Below are positions 5,258 through 8,624 of a DNA stretch of 8,624 nt, piece after piece (the stretch's first letter is position 1; each line of letters starts with the position of its first letter). This stretch comes from Chloroflexota bacterium. GTDB lineage: Bacteria > Chloroflexota > Dehalococcoidia > SM23-28-2 > RBG-16-64-32. The notes below the pieces were generated by a model. The model was not told where the DNA came from, did no database searches, and was given only the letters and a program-made list of their open reading frames with translations. The position numbers and the translations under genes are program-made. The stretch is taken from assembly GCA_005880075.1 (NCBI GenBank), contig VBJT01000032.1, positions 1 through 8,624 on the forward strand. Reading direction: 5' to 3'.

Positions 5258-5998
5258 ATGAATGACCGCCCGGCCGAAGCAACGATAAGCGAGGCATTAG
5301 CAGAGAACGGCGGCAAGAGCAAGCCGCGGGTGCTCCTGGTAGATGACGACGCGCGTCTACTCGATGCACTGCGGCGGGGCCTGTCCTTGAGCGGTTTTGA
5401 TATAACGGTCGCCAAGGAGTCCGGGCAGGCGCTGACATGCGTCGAAAGCGGCTGGCCCGATGTGATGGTGCTCGACATCATGATGCCCGGGCTCGACGGC
5501 TTGAGCCTATGCAGGCTGGTGCGCGAACGCTCGCCTGTGAGAATCCTAATGTTGACGGCGCTCGATAGCGTCCCTGACCGCGTGGCCGGGCTCCAGATGG
5601 GGGCTGACGATTACCTGATCAAGCCGTGTGCTCTGGACGAACTAATCGCCCGGATTCAGGCTCTGTTGCGGCGATCGACAACGCCCGCGGCGGGGGAGGA
5701 GCGTCTCTCCTTCGGCGATGTGACGCTCGATACGTCAACCTGGGCCGCGTCGCGCGGTGGCGTTCCCTTGCCGACAACGGCGAAGGAGTTTCGTCTCCTG
5801 AGAAAGTTCCTCGAAAACCCGGGGCGGGTATTAACGCGCGAGGACATACTGAACGCGGTTTGGGGCGAGGACGCAAAGGTGGAGTCGAATGTGATCGACG
5901 CGCACATCGCGAACCTGCGGCTAAAGCTCGAGAGCGGCGACCGAGCGCGCCTGATCCATACGGTGAGGGGAGTCGGATACGTCCTGAAGGAGGCCTAG
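5258..5998 (+). CDS. OmpR/PhoB-family DNA-binding response regulator (246 aa)
   Basis: A two-component response regulator. The receiver domain covers residues about 22-138: acidic pocket VDDD (29-31), phospho-acceptor Asp73 in VLDIMMPGLDG, conserved Thr100 in MLTALD, and Lys122 in YLIKPC (the usual Phe after KP is Cys). The C-terminal winged helix (about 149-246) has PTTAKEFRLLRKFLENPGRVLTRE with the recognition-helix segment NVIDAHIANLRLKL and the wing HTVRGVGYVL, the classic OmpR/PhoB pattern. The ATG at 5258 is chosen because it is the nearest ATG to the domain, with GGAGG (5239-5243) 14 bases upstream, a little far. In-frame TTG (5204) and GTG (5225) are alternatives that would add 18 or 11 residues. 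The TAG stop is one base before the CTG start of the kinase, so the two are co-transcribed. Confidence 0.93.
   Translation: MNDRPAEATISEALAENGGKSKPRVLLVDDDARLLDALRRGLSLSGFDITVAKESGQALTCVESGWPDVMVLDIMMPGLDGLSLCRLVRERSPVRILMLTALDSVPDRVAGLQMGADDYLIKPCALDELIARIQALLRRSTTPAAGEERLSFGDVTLDTSTWAASRGGVPLPTTAKEFRLLRKFLENPGRVLTREDILNAVWGEDAKVESNVIDAHIANLRLKLESGDRARLIHTVRGVGYVLKEA
5987..5993 (+). promoter_or_regulatory. Shine-Dalgarno AAGGAGG setting a CTG start for the kinase
   Basis: AAGGAGG ends six bases before the CTG at 6000 and overlaps the last codons of the response regulator. It is the best ribosome binding site in the window. No ATG, GTG or TTG lies at a usable distance in the kinase frame: the GTG at 6036 is 42 bases away and would remove the N-terminal TLRLRLTLLYV segment typical of these kinases. 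Confidence 0.75.
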
Positions 5999-5999
5999 T

Positions 6000-7319
6000 C
6001 TGACACTGCGACTGCGCCTCACGCTCCTGTACGTCGTGCTACTGGCGGCCGCACTGGCGGCTACGGGCATCACGGGCTACCTGATCGCGTCGCACAGGAT
6101 TCACGCCAGTCTGGACGATAGCCTGACATTAAGGGCGCAGGCCGTGGCCGGAGCGCTCGAGCCGCTTGGATCGGATTTGAGTCAAGCGGACATCGAACAC
6201 AACCGGGGCGAACTGGATGACCTATCTTCCCCGGACCTGCTGTTCCAGGTGAGGGACACCGATGGGGCTGTCCTCTATTCGTCTGCTCAGCCGCCGAGCG
6301 GGAGCCTGCCGCCACCGGATGATACGCGGTCGTTGGTGGGGGGATTCTCAACGAAAGACGTGCGTGGCCAGGATACCCGAATCTTGTACCAACCGCTCCT
6401 CATAGATGGTTCGAGACAAGCAACGATCGAGGTCGGGGAGTCTCTGAGCGGGGCCAACGGGGCAGTCAGTGAGATCCGCGACATCATCCTTCTGGGGAGC
6501 CTGGCTGCGCTTTTAGTGACCGCGGTGTTGGGGTACACGTTGTCGGGCAGGGCGCTTCAGCCGGTGCGGAATGTCTCACAGGTGGCGAGAGACATTGAAG
6601 AGACGGCCGATTTCACACGGAGGCTTGATCAAAGCGCCGGCGAGGGCGAAGTGCGCGAGCTGGTAAGCGCATTCAACGCCATGATTGAGCGGGTGGAGCA
6701 GACGCTGGCGCACCAGAAGTCTTTCCTTGCTGATTCGTCTCACGAGCTGCGCCGTCCGTTATCGGTCCTGCAGACGAACGTCGATATCTTGAGCCGGCCT
6801 AATCTCTCGCAGGCCGACCGAGAACGCTGCGTCGAAGAGGTGCGGGCGGAGGCGCAGGTGATGAGGAAGCTGATCGCGGACCTTCTGATGCTGGCGCGAG
6901 AGGAATCGCAGTCCATCGAACGGGCTCCAGTTGATTTCAGTGCGGTGTGTAAGCGGGCGCTGGCGCGAGTGCGTCAAGAAGTATCTCCTGAACTCGAGGA
7001 GCAGATTGAGACCGGCATTGTCGTGGTGGGCGATGGGGAGCGGCTGGACCAGATGGTGGGCAATTTGCTGGACAATGCGGTGCAATACACACCGGGGGAA
7101 GGAAGGGTAGCGCTGGGGCTTCACCGGTCGAACGGCCGGGCGCAGCTGGAGGTGAAGGACAGCGGTTCGGGGATCAAACCGGATGAGATTGCCCATGTGT
7201 TCGACCGCTTCTACCGCGGGGAGTCCGCGCGCGAGAGCCGGCCGGCGGGGACCGGGCTGGGACTCGCGATTGTGCGGTATGTCGCGGAGGCGCACGGCGG
7301 CACGGTGTCGGTGGATTGA
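6000..7319 (+). CDS. Membrane sensor histidine kinase with HAMP domain, CTG start, short C-terminus (439 aa)
   Basis: The partner kinase of the preceding response regulator. From the CTG start (read as Met) it begins MTLRLRLTLLYVVLLAAALA, with a first membrane segment at about 8-30, an extracytoplasmic sensor region at about 35-160, a second membrane segment at 161-181 (IILLGSLAALLVTAVLGYTL), and HAMP at about 180-230. The HisKA helix carries SSHELRRPLSVLQTN with phospho-acceptor His248; Arg replaces the common Thr in HELRTPL. The ATPase domain shows the N box GNLLDNAVQYTP (354-365), G1 DSGSGI (387-392), F box VFDRFYRG, and G2 GTGLGL (417-422). The protein ends right after HGGTVSVD; relatives usually continue about 15-25 residues through a final beta strand (xPGxGSTFxxxLP). 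No downstream frame restores that strand. The stimulus is unknown; the sensor region shows no domain I recognise. Confidence 0.9.
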   Translation: MTLRLRLTLLYVVLLAAALAATGITGYLIASHRIHASLDDSLTLRAQAVAGALEPLGSDLSQADIEHNRGELDDLSSPDLLFQVRDTDGAVLYSSAQPPSGSLPPPDDTRSLVGGFSTKDVRGQDTRILYQPLLIDGSRQATIEVGESLSGANGAVSEIRDIILLGSLAALLVTAVLGYTLSGRALQPVRNVSQVARDIEETADFTRRLDQSAGEGEVRELVSAFNAMIERVEQTLAHQKSFLADSSHELRRPLSVLQTNVDILSRPNLSQADRERCVEEVRAEAQVMRKLIADLLMLAREESQSIERAPVDFSAVCKRALARVRQEVSPELEEQIETGIVVVGDGERLDQMVGNLLDNAVQYTPGEGRVALGLHRSNGRAQLEVKDSGSGIKPDEIAHVFDRFYRGESARESRPAGTGLGLAIVRYVAEAHGGTVSVD

Positions 7320-7365
7320 TCTTCCGATCGCGGGAGATAGCCGGCCGGGCGGTGCGTAGGTATTC

Positions 7366-7384
7366 TTCATCGAAATTTCATCGA
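7366..7384 (+). promoter_or_regulatory. Candidate OmpR/PhoB-type binding site (11-bp direct repeat)
   Basis: TTCATCGA (7366-7373) is repeated exactly at 7377-7384, an 11-base period equal to one helical turn. Tandem half-sites about 11 bp apart are the usual target of OmpR/PhoB-family regulators, and such a regulator is encoded in the operon that ends 47 bases upstream. A -10-like CTTAAT (7398-7403) lies 13 bases after the second half-site, where a PhoB-type site would stand in for the -35. The assignment is inference from spacing and location. Confidence 0.4.
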
Positions 7385-7544
7385 TTATTGAGACCGGCTT
7401 AATGTTGGGAAGCGAGCGTCCTGCGAGCATTGCTATGTGGCCCACCCCTTCGGGTCGCAAAAAGTTCGGGAGTGTTGCGGATGTCCGGTCATCGGAACGA
7501 AGGACGAGAGGCTGCAAGCTCTCGGACGCATTGTCTCCGGTCAA

Positions 7545-7581
7545 GCCCGCTCCGGGAGCAGAGCCAGCAACCGGAGCGGGC
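7545..7581. repeat. Perfect 11-bp inverted repeat, 15-base loop
   Basis: GCCCGCTCCGG (7545-7555) is the exact reverse complement of CCGGAGCGGGC (7571-7581). No T tract follows on either strand, so it is not a standard intrinsic terminator, though it could slow polymerase after the kinase gene. Confidence 0.75.
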
Positions 7582-7621
7582 GGGCCCTCGCCCTGTTTGG
7601 CTGCCCTAACCACTCTCGATT

Positions 7622-7658
7622 GGCGAGCACGGACGCCTGCCCCGCGTTCGTGCTCGCC
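7622..7658. repeat. 15-bp inverted repeat, 7-base loop
   Basis: GGCGAGCACGGACGC (7622-7636) pairs with GCGTTCGTGCTCGCC (7644-7658) with a single G-T pair around loop CTGCCCC. It is the most stable hairpin seen in the window. On the + strand it is followed by a mixed sequence with scattered Ts rather than a U run. A terminator, an RNA structural element, or a cruciform-forming site are all possible. Confidence 0.8.
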
Positions 7659-7686
7659 CGGCGCCAGGATTACATTTCATTCTCCT

Positions 7687-7714
7687 GCGATAAGCGTCGC
7701 CTTGCCGTTATCGC
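7687..7714. promoter_or_regulatory. Dyad GCGATAA/TTATCGC, possible operator
   Basis: GCGATAA (7687-7693) and TTATCGC (7708-7714) form a perfect 7-bp dyad with a 14-base spacer, placing half-site centres 21 bp (two helical turns) apart. The right half covers the -35 position of the promoter assigned to the lipoprotein gene, as expected for a repressor site. Confidence 0.4.
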
Positions 7715-7736
7715 CGCCAGCAAGGTCGACTATAGT
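7708..7736 (+). promoter_or_regulatory. Probable promoter of the lipoprotein gene
   Basis: TATAGT (7731-7736) matches the -10 consensus at five of six positions and lies 17 bases after TTATCG (7708-7713), a poor -35 (three of six). Transcription would start near 7743, giving a leader of about 43 bases with AAAGG (7777-7781) four bases before the ATG at 7786. Confidence 0.4.
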
Positions 7737-7785
7737 AGCCGGACCTTTGACAAGCGCCAGGTTACCGGGAAAGAGCAAAGGCCTT

Positions 7786-8190
7786 ATGCCTTCTCATCGC
7801 CGATTGCGGAGCATCATGGCTATCGGCGCTGTTCTCGCGGCCAGCTTGGCGGCGCTAGCCGCGTGCGGTAGCAGCAACAACACCTCGACGACGACGACCT
7901 CGGCGGCCTCACGATCAGGAGGGAGTTCAACAGCGACTGGGCCGGAGGTAAAGATGGTGCCTTCGACGAAGTTTGAGAAGACGGACATCACCATCGACGC
8001 CGGCAGGACCAACTTTTCGCTTTACAAGACGAAGGAGGATGCGGATGCGGCCAAGGACGAGCTGGCCAAAACGGACATCTGCACGGCGCCTTGCCTGCAG
8101 ACCGCGGATGTAAATGTGACGGCCGGGGAGTACTTCTTTCACTGCGATGTGCACCCGAGCCAGATGACGGGAACGCTCACGGCAAAGTAG
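7786..8190 (+). CDS. Cupredoxin-like lipoprotein lacking the first copper-ligand histidine (134 aa)
   Basis: A secreted, lipid-anchored small protein. Residues 1-26 are a signal peptide (Arg-rich start, hydrophobic core) ending in the lipobox LAAC with Cys27. Residues 28-52 are a Ser/Thr/Gly linker. The rest follows the plastocyanin/azurin-like cupredoxin pattern: KFEKTDITIDAGRT (62-75), then NFSLYKTKEDADAAK (76-90), ICTAPC (98-103, possible disulfide), and the C-terminal copper loop YFFHCDVHPSQMTGTL, giving Cys120, His123 and Met127 (C-x2-H-x3-M). In relatives roughly 14-18 residues containing a strand and the first copper His (GVxHNFxLY) stand between the AGRT and NFSLY equivalents; here the two are joined directly in frame. 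Copper binding is therefore doubtful. The ATG at 7786 fits the signal peptide; upstream in-frame sequence is not coding-like. It runs toward rpsI with only 15 bases between stops. Confidence 0.85.
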   Translation: MPSHRRLRSIMAIGAVLAASLAALAACGSSNNTSTTTTSAASRSGGSSTATGPEVKMVPSTKFEKTDITIDAGRTNFSLYKTKEDADAAKDELAKTDICTAPCLQTADVNVTAGEYFFHCDVHPSQMTGTLTAK

Positions 8191-8205
8191 TCGCCCAGGA
8201 TGTGC

Positions 8206-8624
8206 TTAGCGCTTGGTGTACTGAGGGGCCTTGCGCGCGCGCTTGAGACCCGGCTTTTTGCGCTCTTTGATGCGGGGGTCGCGGGTAAGCAGGCCGGCCT
8301 TGCGCAGGGCCGGGCGCAGCTTCTCGTCGTAGGAGAGAAGAGCGCGGGCGATGCCGTGGGAGATAGCGTCGGCCCACGCGCCGATGCCACCACCGGCCAC
8401 CTTGGCGTAGACATCGAAGTTGCCGAGCAGCTCGGTGGCATCGAACGGAAGGCGTAGCTTGTTTTGATGGAGGGGCCGCGTGAAGATGCCCAGATATGGG
8501 CGCTCGTTGATGTAGTAGTTGCCTGAACCGGAGTAGAGGCGGACGCGGGCGATCGTGGTCTTGCGGCGGCCGGTGCCGTAGTAGTACTGGCCGGTGGGCA
8601 GGGTAATTGCTGTCTGCTCTTGGG
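8206..8624 (-). CDS. rpsI: Small-subunit ribosomal protein S9 (5' end outside the window)
   Basis: The minus strand encodes the S9 protein of the 30S subunit up to its stop at 8206; 138 codons are in the window and the start lies beyond 8624. Landmarks are YYYGTGRRKTTIARVRL near the N-terminus, NYYINERPY, KVAGGGIGAWADAISHGIARALL, LRKAGLLTRDPRIKERKKPG, and the C-terminal QYTKR that reaches the P-site tRNA. The S9 signature normally has Gln where this protein has Trp (GGGxxxQAxAI versus GGGIGAWADAI). rplM (L13) would be expected upstream, outside the window. The stop faces the lipoprotein stop 15 bases away with no terminator between them. Confidence 0.97.
   Translation of the reverse strand, partial: QEQTAITLPTGQYYYGTGRRKTTIARVRLYSGSGNYYINERPYLGIFTRPLHQNKLRLPFDATELLGNFDVYAKVAGGGIGAWADAISHGIARALLSYDEKLRPALRKAGLLTRDPRIKERKKPGLKRARKAPQYTKR

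Larger units (their letters stand above)
7320..7785. other. Non-coding stretch rich in inverted repeats
   Basis: No convincing gene lies in these 466 bases; open frames on both strands lack coding character and recognisable motifs. The stretch holds an 11-bp-period direct repeat (7366-7384), small stems at 7444-7455 (ACCC-CTTC-GGGT), 7484-7496 (TCCG-GTCAT-CGGA) and 7505-7524 (CGAGAG/CTCTCG), two large stems at 7545-7581 and 7622-7658, a 7-bp dyad at 7687-7714 and a promoter-like -10 at 7731. The word TCCGGTCA occurs at 7484 and again at 7536. It could be a long regulated leader, a structured RNA, or the remains of a lost gene. Confidence 0.6.

Noticed and set aside
6759..7613. 284-codon minus-strand open frame over the kinase end and following gap
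   Set aside because: Most is antisense to the conserved HisKA and ATPase domains; the part beyond 7319 has no motif and no ribosome binding site.
7402..7785. Upstream extension of the lipoprotein frame
   Set aside because: It would bury the signal peptide in the middle of the protein and runs through the large inverted repeats; a promoter-like -10 and an SD precede the ATG at 7786.

Overview
This GC-rich window (8624 bases) looks like a chromosomal segment of an uncultured or little-studied bacterium, most likely a Chloroflexota of the Dehalococcoidia type. That placement is an inference. It rests on the high GC content, a fused phosphoglucose/phosphomannose isomerase, short 7-base tandem repeats between genes, and GC-rich palindromic repeats beginning GTAGGGGC. 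No tRNA, rRNA, CRISPR array, transposase or integrase was seen.

Layout. (a) 6-611 (+): a basic protein with a GNLNALKHG motif and a repeat-marked 3' end, followed by a two-copy GC-rich palindromic repeat (608-660). (b) 661-1272 (-): a GNAT acetyltransferase, preceded by an in-frame, repeat-laden leader reading frame up to 1479. (c) 1642-2334 (+): a mannose-1-phosphate guanylyltransferase-type sugar nucleotidyltransferase. It is followed by a 282-base gap with a heptamer repeat, an extended -10, a strong terminator and a separate 11-bp hairpin. (d) 2617-4038 and 4075-5169 (+): a phosphohexomutase (PMM/PGM) and a bifunctional phosphoglucose/phosphomannose isomerase, probably one operon. (e) 5258-5998 and 6000-7319 (+): an OmpR/PhoB-type response regulator and its sensor histidine kinase, one base apart. 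The kinase starts at a CTG codon behind a perfect Shine-Dalgarno and seems to lack its last C-terminal strand. (f) 7320-7785: a non-coding stretch rich in inverted repeats, with an 11-bp-period direct repeat resembling an OmpR/PhoB-family box. (g) 7786-8190 (+): a small cupredoxin-like lipoprotein that has apparently lost its first copper-binding histidine through an in-frame deletion. (h) 8206 to the window edge (-): ribosomal protein S9 (rpsI).

How the genes fit together. The enzymes of (c) and (d) can convert fructose-6-phosphate to mannose-6-phosphate, mannose-1-phosphate and an NDP-mannose (GDP-mannose expected), a compact supply line for glycans or mannosylated compounds. The two-component system in (e) may control the lipoprotein in (g), because a candidate binding site lies between them; this is inference. 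I did not find a clearly new multi-gene system. The items most worth a second look are the cupredoxin deletion, the heptamer repeats (one pair able to shift the GNAT leader frame), the CTG-started and C-terminally short kinase, and the structured non-coding regions at 2335-2616 and 7440-7714.
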